A stretch of 31,735 nt of DNA, from contig CANRPQ010000003.1 in the NCBI GenBank assembly GCA_947632525.1, positions 1 to 31,735 of the forward strand. Reading direction: 5' to 3'. Numbering within the stretch: position 1 is the stretch's first letter; each line of letters starts with the position of its first letter. A program made the translations under genes and the position numbers. Positions 17,857 through 26,408 of the stretch are shown piece by piece. The stretch is from an uncultured Clostridia bacterium (GTDB taxonomy: Bacteria > Bacillota > Clostridia > TANB77 > CAG-508). Below the pieces are notes generated by a model. The model saw only the letters and a program-made list of their open reading frames with translations, ran no database searches and was not told where the DNA came from.

Positions 17857-19099
17857 TTATTCCACCGTATCATCTTTAATGTAATATTTTGTTCCTAACA
17901 TTTTATCTGGTAAATATTGTTGTTCTACCCAGTGACCTGGATAATCATGTGGGTATTTGTATCCTACTCCATAACCTTCTTTTGACATTCCGCTCTGCAG
18001 GTGCATTTCTAATATGCATTGGTATTGTTCCTGTATCTTTGTTTGCTACATCACTTAAAGCCTTTTCTATTCCTAGATAAGCAGCATTTGATTTTTTAGA
18101 TGTAGCTACATATACTGTAGCCTCTGCCAAAATAATTCTTGCTTCTGGCATACCTATCATTGTTACAGCTTGCATTGCAGATGTTGCTACAACTAAAGCG
18201 TTTGGATTTGCCATTCCTACATCTTCTGCAGAACTTATTACAATTCTCCTTGCAATAAAAACAGGGTCTTCTCCTGCGTTTAATGCCCTTGCTAGATAGA
18301 AAAGTGCAGCATCTACATCGCTTCCACGTAATGATTTAATAAATGCACTAATATTATCATAATGACTATCTCCATTTTTATCAAAAACTGCTTTTCTTGT
18401 TTGTACACATTCTTTTACAATTTCATCATTAAGTGTTATTACTCCATTTTTGTCCATTTGTGTAGTAAGTACAGCTACCTCTAATCCGTTCAGAGCAGTT
18501 CTTACATCTCCATTTGCTGTTTCAGCTAGTTTTTGTAGTGTGCTATCTTCAACTTTTATATTATAGCTTCCTAATCCTTCTGGATTTGTTAATGATTTTT
18601 TCAATACATTAAAAATATCTTTATCTGTTAATGGTTGTAAATGAAATACCATTGACCTAGAAATTAAAGCTTTATTTACTTCGAAATATGGGTTTTCAGT
18701 AGTAGCACCAATTAAAATTACTGTGCCGTTTTCTACATATGGAAGTAAAGCATCTTGTTGTAATTTATTAAAACGATGTATCTCATCAATAAACAATATG
18801 CATTTCCCTGACGGATTTAATAGTGTATTTTGTGCTGTATCTATTGCATTTTTAATATCAGCAACTCCAGATGTTACCGCATTGATTTTTATGAATTTAT
18901 ATTTAGTAGTATTGCTAATTACTCTAGCCAATGAAGTTTTACCACATCCTGGTGGTCCCCATAAAATAATGCTAGAAAGCCTATCTGCTTTAATTGTTCT
19001 ATATAAAATTTTATCTTTTCCCAAAATATGTTCTTGTCCAACATAATCATCAAGTGTTTTTGGACTCATTCTATATGCAAGTGGCTCATTTAAATCCAT
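17857..19099 (-). CDS. rarA: RarA/MgsA replication-associated AAA+ ATPase, read through a +1 frameshift at CGG
   Basis: Skipping the C at 17992 joins two frames into a 413-residue protein. Walker A is GPPGCGKT (48-55) and Walker B is LFIDEIHRF near residue 100; an arginine-finger region and the tetramerisation domain follow. The zero frame reaches CGG at codon 370 and would end after 14 more codons. After the skip the C-terminus reads EGMSKEGYGVGYKYPHDYPG and then WVEQQYLPDKMLG, the strongly conserved RarA ending. RarA acts on stalled replication forks with SSB and RecA. The gene lies 40 bases after ruvA, and its stop is TAA at 17857-17859. The start overlaps a GGGAAAG-type site. Confidence 0.92.
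17990..17992 (-). other. +1 frameshift site at CGG in rarA
   Basis: The zero frame reads GCA GAG CGG AAT GTC. Skipping the C gives GAG then GGA ATG TCA AAA GAA GGT (Glu Gly Met Ser Lys Glu Gly), which matches the family's [KE]GxxxLGHG-type segment. CGG is codon 370. No SD-like sequence lies close upstream. Confidence 0.9.
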
Positions 19100-19139
19100 T
19101 TTTTATCTTTCCCTTCTTGTAAAAATGTAGGTATTAGAT

Positions 19140-19745
19140 TTATAAATTTTTTAATCCTTCTCTAATAATATCTTCTACACTTAAAGAAACTAAGTCTAAA
19201 TTTTGTAAAGCTTCTGTTATTTCGCGTTTACTATATCCTAATACTTGAAGTGCACTAATTGCTTCAGATACTTTTTCATCATCTAATATTGTATTTTGTG
19301 TAGATTGTTCTTCTTCCCCTTCATCTATTGTAATTTCTTCATCTTTCTTTAATTTATCTTTTAACTCTAAAATAGTTCTTTGTGCTGTTTTTGGACCTAT
19401 TCCTGGTAATTTTTTTAAAATTCCAACATCATCTGATATAACAGCTAAAGCGAATTGTGACGGTGTAATATTTGATAATATTGTTAAAGCCCCTTTTGCA
19501 CCAATTCCACTTACTCCTAATAGTAGTTCAAACATGCGAAGTTCTTCATTGCTTAAAAAACCATATAAGCTAACGTCATCTTCTCTTACTCTCATAAAAG
19601 TGTGAACTTGTATTTCGTCTCCTATATCTCCAGTTTTTGCTATTGTAGATTCTGGCATAAATACTTTATACCCTACTCCATTAGTTTCAATTACTATATA
19701 TCCTTTGGTTTTAATTGATAAAATTCCTTTAAGATATGCTATCAT
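19140..19745 (-). CDS. ruvA: Holliday junction DNA helicase subunit RuvA
   Basis: A 201-residue protein of normal RuvA length. It has the N-terminal OB fold (MIAYLKGILSIKTKGYIVIE), the tandem helix-hairpin-helix motifs (LLGVSGIGAKGAL and LPGIGPKTAQRTI) and a C-terminal UBA-like RuvB-binding domain (VSEAISALQVLGYSKREITEAL). It binds four-way DNA junctions and guides the RuvB motor. I chose ATG 19745, with AGAGGTAATAAAT upstream; a longer in-frame extension would run through the promoter. The usual ruvB does not follow; rarA does, and ruvB must lie elsewhere. Confidence 0.96.
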   Translation of the reverse strand: MIAYLKGILSIKTKGYIVIETNGVGYKVFMPESTIAKTGDIGDEIQVHTFMRVREDDVSLYGFLSNEELRMFELLLGVSGIGAKGALTILSNITPSQFALAVISDDVGILKKLPGIGPKTAQRTILELKDKLKKDEEITIDEGEEEQSTQNTILDDEKVSEAISALQVLGYSKREITEALQNLDLVSLSVEDIIREGLKNL

Positions 19746-19776
19746 ATTTATTACCTCTTTCTTTTTTGCTTTTTCT

Positions 19777-19804
19777 ATTCTATCATAAACAAAAAAATTT
19801 GCAA
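19777..19804 (-). promoter_or_regulatory. Promoter of ruvA-rarA
   Basis: On the minus strand TTGCAA (19804-19799) and TAGAAT (19782-19777), with a 16-base spacer and a TG ahead of the -10 element, lie 32 bases before the ruvA start. It is back to back with the tcdA promoter. Confidence 0.6.
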
Positions 19805-19835
19805 GTATTTGTTGCAAATTTTTGTTTGTTTTCTA

Positions 19836-19864
19836 TTGACCTTATTTCTTATAGATGATATAAT
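19836..19864 (+). promoter_or_regulatory. Promoter of tcdA
   Basis: TTGACC (19836-19841) and TATAAT (19859-19864) with a 17-base spacer and a TGA extension give one of the best sigma-A promoters in the window. It lies 60 bases before the tcdA start. Confidence 0.75.
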
Positions 19865-19924
19865 TTTATCGTTAAAATTTAAGAGATAATAACTATAATT
19901 TATTTAATGTAAGGAATATATATT

Positions 19925-20614
19925 ATGGAAAATTGGTTGAATAGAACTGAATATTTAATTGGGAAAGACAATATTGAAAAGTTAAGCAATGCCCATGTTG
20001 CTGTATTTGGGTGTGGTGGCGTTGGCTCTTATACAATAGAGGCTCTTGCTCGTAGTGGTATAGGTCACTTAACTATTGTTGATAAAGATATAGTTGATAT
20101 TACAAATATTAACCGCCAATTAATTGCTGACACAGCTACTATTGGTAAGCCTAAAGTAGAAGTTGAAAAAGAAAGGTTGCTTAAAATTAATCCTAACATG
20201 CAGATTATAACTTTTCAAACTTTTTATGATTCTAGCAAAGTAGATGAATTATTTAGTACTCACTATGATTATATTGTAGATGCAATTGATAGCGTGGCTT
20301 CTAAAATTTCTTTGGTGGAAGAGTCTTTTAAACAAAATATTCCTATAATTTCTTGCATGGGAGCTGGTAACAAGTTGGACCCTACTAAATTTGAAGTGGC
20401 TGATATTTCAAAAACTTCTGTATGTCCTCTTGCAAAAGTAATGAGGAAGGAACTTGGTAAACGTGGCATAAAGCATTTAAAAGTAGTTTTTTCTAAAGAA
20501 AACCCTTGTCGTTTTAATGACGATGATAAAAGAACACCTGCAAGTATTAGCTTTGTGCCTTCTGTGGCTGGCTTAATAATTGCAGGAGAAGTTATTAAGG
20601 ATTTAATTAATTAA
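19925..20614 (+). CDS. tcdA: tRNA threonylcarbamoyladenosine dehydratase (TcdA/CsdL, ThiF family)
   Basis: A 229-residue E1-like enzyme that uses ATP to cyclise t6A37 of tRNAs to ct6A. The Rossmann ATP-binding loop is VFGCGGVGSYTIEALARSGI (about residues 28-47), followed by IVDKDIVDITNINRQL, whose Asp and Arg residues bind ATP, and by DAIDSVASKISL. The C-terminal PASISFVPSVAGLIIAGEVI is also typical of the family, and the length is near the usual 240-250. It is a single gene with its own promoter and terminator. Other ThiF-family roles (thiamine, molybdopterin) are less likely, since no partner genes are present. Confidence 0.9.
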   Translation: MENWLNRTEYLIGKDNIEKLSNAHVAVFGCGGVGSYTIEALARSGIGHLTIVDKDIVDITNINRQLIADTATIGKPKVEVEKERLLKINPNMQIITFQTFYDSSKVDELFSTHYDYIVDAIDSVASKISLVEESFKQNIPIISCMGAGNKLDPTKFEVADISKTSVCPLAKVMRKELGKRGIKHLKVVFSKENPCRFNDDDKRTPASISFVPSVAGLIIAGEVIKDLIN

Positions 20615-20642
20615 AGTGCTTTTAATGATATATTGTATTTTT

Positions 20643-20695
20643 AGTGCAAAATTTTTAGAATTTATATTCTATATCATTTTTTTGCACTTTTTTTA
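20643..20695 (+). terminator. Likely intrinsic terminator of tcdA
   Basis: AGTGCAAAA (20643-20651) pairs with TTTTGCACT (20680-20688) across an A/T-rich loop and is followed by a run of T. It lies 28 bases after the stop codon. Confidence 0.6.
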
Positions 20696-20772
20696 TTTTT
20701 AGTCTTTTAATTATGCATAAAATGAGATATAATAGCTATATTAAATTGAAATTAAAATAAGGAGTGAAAATA

Positions 20773-23199
20773 ATGTCATATAACTTTAAAGATATCGAGC
20801 AAAAATGGCAAAATAAGTGGTATTCAGAAGGTACCTTTTATGCTAAAGAAAATTCTAATCAAAAAAAATGGTATGGATTAATTGAATTTCCTTATCCTTC
20901 TGGACAAGGTTTACATGTTGGACATCCTCGTAGTTATACTGCCTTAGATATTATCGCTAGAAAAAAACGTATGGATGGATATAATGTATTATATCCTATT
21001 GGATTTGATGCGTTTGGATTACCTGCTGAAAATTATGCTATTAAAAATCATGTACATCCTAAAATAACTACTGAAAAGAATGTTAACCATTTTAGAGACC
21101 AATTAAAAGCTTTAGGATTTTCTTTTGATTGGTCAAGAGAAATAAATACAACAGACCCTAATTACTATAAATGGACTCAATGGATTTTTATTCAATTATT
21201 CAAGCATGGATTAGCTTATAAAGCAACTATGCCTATTAATTTTTGTACTGGTTGTAAAGTAGGCTTAGCAAATGAGGAAGTTGTAAATGGAGTTTGTGAA
21301 CGTTGTGGTAGCCCTGTTGTTCAAAAAGAAAAAAGTCAATGGATGCTTAAAATTACTGAGTATGCTCAAAGATTAATTGATGATTTAGATGAAGTAGACT
21401 TTTTAGATAAAATTAAAGCACAGCAAATTAACTGGATTGGTAGAAGTGAAGGTGCTGAAGTTAAATTTAAAATAGCAAATCAAGATAAAGAATTAGTTGT
21501 TTATACTACTAGACCAGACACTTTATTTGGTGCTACATATATGGTAGTAGCTCCTGAACATCCTATTATTAAGGAATTAGAAAATCAAATTATTAATTTA
21601 GATGATGTAAAAGAATATCAAAGACAGGCTAGCCTAAAATCTGATTTTGAACGTGCAGAATTAAATAAGGAAAAAACTGGTGTGGAATTAAAAGGTATTA
21701 GTGCTATTAATCCTTTAACTGGTACTGAAATTCCTATCTGGGTTTCTGATTACGTTTTAATTACATACGGTACAGGTGCTATTATGGCTGTTCCAGCTCA
21801 TGATACTCGTGACTGGGAATTTGCTAAGAAATTTGATATTCCTATGATTCAAGTAATTGAGTCTAATGATAAAAATGTAATTTGTGATATAGAAAAAGAA
21901 GCATTTACTGATGTTGCTACAGGGGTATTAATTAATTCTGGATTTTTAACAGGTTTATCTGTTGAAGATGCTAAAAAGAAAGTTATTGATTACTTAGAGG
22001 AAAACAATATTGGCCATAAAAAAGTAAATTACAAATTACGTGATTGGGTATTTTCAAGACAACGTTATTGGGGTGAACCAATTCCTATGGTACATTGTGA
22101 TAAATGTGGTTGGGTTCCACTTTCTGAAGAAGAATTACCTCTTGTTTTACCTGACGTAGAAGATTATGAACCTAGTGAAAATGGTGAATCACCTTTAGCT
22201 AAACATACTGAGTGGACTCATACTACATGCCCTCATTGTGGTGGTAGTGCTATAAGAGAAACCGACACAATGCCTCAATGGGCTGGTTCTTCTTGGTATT
22301 ATTTAAGATATATGGATCCACATAATGATAAAGAATTAGCATCTAAAGAAGCATTAGATTATTTTGGTCCAGTTGATTGGTATAATGGCGGTATGGAGCA
22401 TACTACACTTCACTTATTATATTCTCGTTTTTGGCATAAGTTTTTATATGATATTGGCGTTGTTCCTACTAAAGAACCTTATTTAAAACGTACTTCACAT
22501 GGTATGATTTTAGGTGCTAATGGCGAAAAGATGTCTAAATCAAAAGGAAATGTTATTAACCCCGATGATATTATAAGAGAATTTGGTGCAGATACTTTCC
22601 GTGTGTATGAAATGTTTATGGGGCCATTTGATCAAACTGCTCCATGGTCTATGGAAAGTATTCGTGGATGTTCTAAGTTCTTAGATAGGGTTTGGAATAT
22701 GCAAGATATGTTAGTAGAAGGAGATACTTATTCTCCTGAGTTTGAAAAAATGATGCATCAGTCAATAAAGAAGGTTTCTAATGATATTGAAGATATGAAA
22801 TTTAATACTGCTGTATCTACCTTTATGACCATGACAAATGAATTTTATCGTGCTAAAAAGATTAATAAGGCTGAATTTAATACATTTTTACAATTATTAA
22901 ATCCATTCGCACCTCATATGACAGAAGAGCTTTATGAAATATTAGGAAATACTAAAACAATTAGTGAAACTCCTTGGCCACAATATGATGAAGCCAAAAC
23001 AGTAGAAAATACAATTAAGCTTCCTATTCAAGTAAATGGTAAGCTAAGATCTACAATTGATATTACTGTAGATTCTCCTGAGGATGATGTTAAGAACTTA
23101 GTTCATAGCAATGCTCAAGTTCAAAATTCAATAGCCGATAAAACTATTGTCAAAGAAATTTATGTTAAAAATAAAATTTATAACATTGTTGTAAAATAA
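20773..23199 (+). CDS. leuS: Leucyl-tRNA synthetase
   Basis: An 808-residue class I synthetase of normal bacterial length. The HIGH motif appears as HVGH (48-51) in YPSGQGLHVGHPRSYTALDI, and KMSKSKGN appears near residue 577. The CP1 editing domain is marked by TTRPDTLFGATYMVVAPEHP, and two zinc-type Cys clusters are seen (CTGCKVG with CERCGS, and CDKCGW with CPHCGG). It charges tRNA-Leu. I chose ATG 20773, nine bases after GGAG; the GTG at 20764 overlaps that site. No Leu T-box is visible in the short upstream region, which has only a TATAAT at 20728-20733. Confidence 0.98.
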   Translation: MSYNFKDIEQKWQNKWYSEGTFYAKENSNQKKWYGLIEFPYPSGQGLHVGHPRSYTALDIIARKKRMDGYNVLYPIGFDAFGLPAENYAIKNHVHPKITTEKNVNHFRDQLKALGFSFDWSREINTTDPNYYKWTQWIFIQLFKHGLAYKATMPINFCTGCKVGLANEEVVNGVCERCGSPVVQKEKSQWMLKITEYAQRLIDDLDEVDFLDKIKAQQINWIGRSEGAEVKFKIANQDKELVVYTTRPDTLFGATYMVVAPEHPIIKELENQIINLDDVKEYQRQASLKSDFERAELNKEKTGVELKGISAINPLTGTEIPIWVSDYVLITYGTGAIMAVPAHDTRDWEFAKKFDIPMIQVIESNDKNVICDIEKEAFTDVATGVLINSGFLTGLSVEDAKKKVIDYLEENNIGHKKVNYKLRDWVFSRQRYWGEPIPMVHCDKCGWVPLSEEELPLVLPDVEDYEPSENGESPLAKHTEWTHTTCPHCGGSAIRETDTMPQWAGSSWYYLRYMDPHNDKELASKEALDYFGPVDWYNGGMEHTTLHLLYSRFWHKFLYDIGVVPTKEPYLKRTSHGMILGANGEKMSKSKGNVINPDDIIREFGADTFRVYEMFMGPFDQTAPWSMESIRGCSKFLDRVWNMQDMLVEGDTYSPEFEKMMHQSIKKVSNDIEDMKFNTAVSTFMTMTNEFYRAKKINKAEFNTFLQLLNPFAPHMTEELYEILGNTKTISETPWPQYDEAKTVENTIKLPIQVNGKLRSTIDITVDSPEDDVKNLVHSNAQVQNSIADKTIVKEIYVKNKIYNIVVK

Positions 23200-23215
23200 T
23201 ATTATTTTATAGAAG

Positions 23216-23240
23216 AAAGAGGGTATACCCCTCTTTTTTT
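23216..23240 (+). terminator. Intrinsic terminator of leuS
   Basis: AAAGAGGG and CCCTCTTT form an 8-base stem (23216-23223 with 23229-23236, loop of 5), followed by a T-run. It lies 16 bases after the leuS stop. Confidence 0.85.
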
Positions 23241-23283
23241 GTCATATATTTGTCATATAACTGTAAATAAATTGTCATACTAT
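23240..23283 (+). promoter_or_regulatory. Four 11-base direct repeats resembling a tandem Pho box
   Basis: TGTCATAT (23240), TGTCATAT (23251), TGTAAATA (23262) and TGTCATAC (23273) recur at an exact 11-base period. This is the form of the PhoB/PhoP Pho box (two CTGTCAT-type units, 11 bases apart), here doubled. The last unit lies at the -35 position relative to the TATAAT at 23301-23306, as expected for activator-dependent Pho promoters. Confidence 0.6.
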
Positions 23284-23343
23284 TTTGTAGTATTATGTTG
23301 TATAATGTATGTGCAAATTACTAAGGAGAAATTAAAAGTTAAA

Positions 23344-24429
23344 ATGAATATAGAATCAGAATTAAAAAAAGACGGAATTGAAATTGTTGGAAGATTAGAT
23401 ACATTAAGTATTAATGCTCTTGCAAAGTATGTTGCAGAAAGGGTTTGTAATACTTTTCCAAAAGCTCACTTTGTATACAGTCAGTTATTTATTGAATTTT
23501 CTAGAATTCCTATGTATATTGCTAGCATGCCAGAAGGTTTTGCTGAAGCAAATTATTTCTACAAAAATTCTTCTATTTATTTTAAGCAAGGCGTTCCATT
23601 GAATGAGCTTGAAAAGTTTGCTATTCATGAATTTATTCATTATATTCAAGAAGTAAGGGATTCTAAAGGTACTGTAATTCGTTTGGGGCTTTGTGAGTTT
23701 TCAGAATTTAAAACTTATGGAATGGCATTAAATGAGGGAGCTGTTCAACTAGCTACTGCAAAAATGTTAGGTCAACAGCCTGATATTGTTAAATATTATG
23801 ATATTTCCTTTCCTACAAATAGCCCTTCTTGTTATCCTATGTTATGCAATTTAGTACAACAATTAGCCTATCTAGTTGGTAATGATGTTTTATTTGATAG
23901 TACTTTATTTAGTACTGATCAATTTAAGCAAAGTTTAATTGATGCATGTGGTAAAAAAGCATTTTTAAAAATACAGGATAATTTAGATGACATTTTAAAT
24001 ATTGAAGAAAAAATTATTTTACTAAATGGTCACTTAATGGAAGATGATTGTGAAGGTATGAAAGCTCAAAAAATAGCTAATAAGATATCAAAGTATAAGG
24101 ATAATTTAAAAAGCAAGTTTATTGAAACTCAAAATATAATTTTTACATCTTATTTTGATAATGAGTTTTTGAAAATTACTACTACAGAGGCAATTGAAGT
24201 ATATAGGTCTAAATTATATAACTATAAAAATTATATTGGGATTGCAGAAGGTTACAGTTATTTTAATGATTATTACATTGATAAAATGGCTGCACTAGAA
24301 AATAGATATGATGCAATTATAAATAATGTATCTTTGGCTGTTGTAAAAGATTCCAAAATTTCTCGTTTATTTAAGTCTTTAAGGAATTTATTTGGTCTAA
24401 ACAAAGGAACAGAATTGTCAAAGTATTAG
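23344..24429 (+). CDS. Putative zinc metallopeptidase (HExxH), family not recognised
   Basis: A 361-residue, apparently cytoplasmic protein; no signal peptide or membrane helix is seen from this start. HEFIH (in KFAIHEFIHYIQEVRDSKG, about residues 96-114) is a HExxH zinc site, and LNEGAVQLATAKML some 30 residues later supplies a candidate third ligand Glu of the gluzincin type. The C-terminal half is helical and Lys-rich. I chose ATG 23344; an AAGGAG lies upstream but at a long 15-base spacing, and a longer frame back to 23239 would cross the promoter. The upstream Pho-box-like repeats suggest induction under phosphate limitation. Substrate unknown. Confidence 0.55.
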   Translation: MNIESELKKDGIEIVGRLDTLSINALAKYVAERVCNTFPKAHFVYSQLFIEFSRIPMYIASMPEGFAEANYFYKNSSIYFKQGVPLNELEKFAIHEFIHYIQEVRDSKGTVIRLGLCEFSEFKTYGMALNEGAVQLATAKMLGQQPDIVKYYDISFPTNSPSCYPMLCNLVQQLAYLVGNDVLFDSTLFSTDQFKQSLIDACGKKAFLKIQDNLDDILNIEEKIILLNGHLMEDDCEGMKAQKIANKISKYKDNLKSKFIETQNIIFTSYFDNEFLKITTTEAIEVYRSKLYNYKNYIGIAEGYSYFNDYYIDKMAALENRYDAIINNVSLAVVKDSKISRLFKSLRNLFGLNKGTELSKY

Positions 24430-24476
24430 TGTACTTTAATATTAATCATTTTGTATAAAATATTTATTATAAATTT

Positions 24477-24504
24477 AAAGAAGGTTTTTTTAGAAACCTT
24501 CTTT
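24477..24504. terminator. Shared bidirectional terminator
   Basis: AAAGAAGGTTT (24477-24487) and AAACCTTCTTT (24494-24504) form a perfect 11-base stem between two convergent genes. It overlaps the last codons of the GltD-like gene, so both transcripts can end here. Confidence 0.8.
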
Positions 24505-25764
24505 AATCATTTTTTCTACTATATCTCTTCCGTCTTTTGCTGCCCATGCTACAGTAGAAGTTTGTCCTGCTACATCTCCACCAGCAAAAACTTTTTTATT
24601 TGAAGTTTGCCCATTTTCATTGATTTGTATATATTTTCTTTTTGTCATTTCAATTCCTTGACCTTGTAACATTTCTGTATCTACCTTTCCGCCCACAGCC
24701 ATTACAACATAGTCCATTGGTATACAGTAATTACTGTTTTCAACATCAACAGGAACTTTTCTAGTTTCCCCTTCTTTTTCTACTAATTTTGTTTTTATGC
24801 ACTCAATTTGCTCTACTTTATTATTTCCTAAAATTTTGGTAATGTTAGTTAAAAATAAAAACTGTACTCCTTCTTCTTTGGCATCTGCAATTTCTTTTAT
24901 TTCCGCAGGCATTTCTGCTTCAGAACGCCTATATATTACAATTACTTGTTCTGCACCCAGTCTTTTTATTGTTCTTGCACAGTCCATAGCAACATTACCA
25001 CCACCAATAACAGCTACCTTTTTTCCATGATAATCTGGGTGATTTTCTTTTTCTAGTAATGTATTTCCTCCAAATACTCCGTTTAGTTCTTCTCCTTCAA
25101 TAACCATTTTTCTTGGTATGTTTGCTCCTACACTTAAGAAAATCATATCATATTGTTTTTCCAAATCATTTAGATATAGATTTTTTCCTAATTCTTTTTC
25201 ACATTGTACCTGTATTCCTAATAATAAAATTTGTGAAATCATCTTGTCTACAATTTCTTTTTCTAATCTAAATTGTGGTATTCCTCTTTTTAGAATTCCC
25301 CCTAGGTCTTTCTGTTTTTCATAAATTGTTACTTGAAATCCTTTTTTTCGCATAAAAGCAGCGGCCGTTAATCCAGAAGGTCCACCCCCTATTATTGCTA
25401 TTTTTCTATTTCCATTTTTGCTAATATCCTCTAATGTAGGAATAAAACACTTTTTAAAAATTTCTTTTCCATTTTCTAATCCCCAGTCTCCAACTGTTGC
25501 TTCTAGCTCGCCAATAGAAACTGGATTTGATTTTATTCCTCTAATACATTTCCCCTGACATTGTTTTTGATGTGGACAAATTCTTCCACATATAGCTGGT
25601 AGCACTGTTGTTTCGCATAAAATTTCATATGCTTTTTCATAATTTTCTTCTTTAACCTGTTCAATAAAATCTGGAATGTGATTTCCTAATGGGCATCCTA
25701 TTCTACATTGTGGGTTTTTACAATTTAAACAATATTCTGCTTTTTGTTTTATTTCCTCTTTCAT
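24490..25764 (-). CDS. GltD-like NADPH-dependent FAD/Fe-S oxidoreductase
   Basis: A 424-residue protein of the glutamate synthase small-subunit type. The N-terminus carries two [4Fe-4S] Cys sets (YCLNCKNPQCRIGCP and ICGRICPHQKQCQGKC). An FAD-binding loop GGGPSGLTAAA follows near residue 126, and a NADPH-binding loop GGGNVAMDCARTIKRLGA near residue 253. Relatives are annotated as homotetrameric NADPH glutamate synthase or as electron-bifurcating NfnB; no gltB large subunit or nfnA is adjacent, so the electron partner is unknown. It lies 46 bases after the uracil-DNA glycosylase gene in the same direction. Confidence 0.85.
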   Translation of the reverse strand: MKEEIKQKAEYCLNCKNPQCRIGCPLGNHIPDFIEQVKEENYEKAYEILCETTVLPAICGRICPHQKQCQGKCIRGIKSNPVSIGELEATVGDWGLENGKEIFKKCFIPTLEDISKNGNRKIAIIGGGPSGLTAAAFMRKKGFQVTIYEKQKDLGGILKRGIPQFRLEKEIVDKMISQILLLGIQVQCEKELGKNLYLNDLEKQYDMIFLSVGANIPRKMVIEGEELNGVFGGNTLLEKENHPDYHGKKVAVIGGGNVAMDCARTIKRLGAEQVIVIYRRSEAEMPAEIKEIADAKEEGVQFLFLTNITKILGNNKVEQIECIKTKLVEKEGETRKVPVDVENSNYCIPMDYVVMAVGGKVDTEMLQGQGIEMTKRKYIQINENGQTSNKKVFAGGDVAGQTSTVAWAAKDGRDIVEKMIKEGF

Positions 25765-25810
25765 TTTTTATTGCTCCTTTTATATGTAAAATAGTACAGT
25801 AACTTAATTT

Positions 25811-26374
25811 CTATTTAACATTTATTTCATTGTATTTTTTTGCTACTTCTTTTAAGTCTTTCCAAAACTCAATTTTTTTACTTTCGTCTCTTAATAATGC
25901 TGCCGGATGCCATGTTGGCATATATAATATTCCTTTTTGTTCTATCCAATTTCCTCTGCTAGAAGTAATACCATATTCTTTTCCTAAAATATTTTTTAAT
26001 GCTGTACTTCCTAAAAGCACTATAATTTTAGGCTTAATAAGCATGACTTGACTTCTTAAATAATCTAAACATGCTAATGCTTCATCTTCTTCTGGTACTC
26101 GATTAGCAGGCGGCCTACATTTTACTATATTTGTAATGTATACCTCATTTCTATCAATTCCTAGGCCTCTGAATGCTTTGTTCATTAGTTGTCCTGCTTT
26201 TCCTACAAATGGCAATCCTTGTATGTCTTCATCTGCTCCTGGTCCTTCGCCAATAAACATCAGCTTTGCCTCTTTATTTCCTTGCCCTAATACAATATTT
26301 TGTCTATTTTGACATAGCTTACACTTTTGACAATTTTGTATACTATTTTCTAGTTCTTCCCAATTTTCATACAT
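25811..26374 (-). CDS. Family 4 (Fe-S) uracil-DNA glycosylase
   Basis: A 187-residue protein of usual family-4 size that removes uracil from DNA. Motifs: CQKCKLCQNRQNIVLGQG (two of the Fe-S cysteines), the active-site loop GEGPGADEDIQGLPFVGKAG, NIVKCRPPANR (third Cys), and WHPAALLRD near the end. These iron-sulfur glycosylases replace Ung in many Clostridia. It sits in a run of genes with addB and an Ogg-like glycosylase, so a DNA-repair neighbourhood is apparent. The start is ATG at 26374. Confidence 0.92.
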   Translation of the reverse strand: MYENWEELENSIQNCQKCKLCQNRQNIVLGQGNKEAKLMFIGEGPGADEDIQGLPFVGKAGQLMNKAFRGLGIDRNEVYITNIVKCRPPANRVPEEDEALACLDYLRSQVMLIKPKIIVLLGSTALKNILGKEYGITSSRGNWIEQKGILYMPTWHPAALLRDESKKIEFWKDLKEVAKKYNEINVK

Positions 26375-26408
26375 TTCTTATTCCTTCTTTTAATTTATTT
26401 TTTGGTAA

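Noticed and set aside
19746..19817. A longer RuvA start giving 24 extra residues
   Set aside because: The extension crosses the ruvA promoter, and the ATG at 19745 has a good ribosome binding site and matches the family start.
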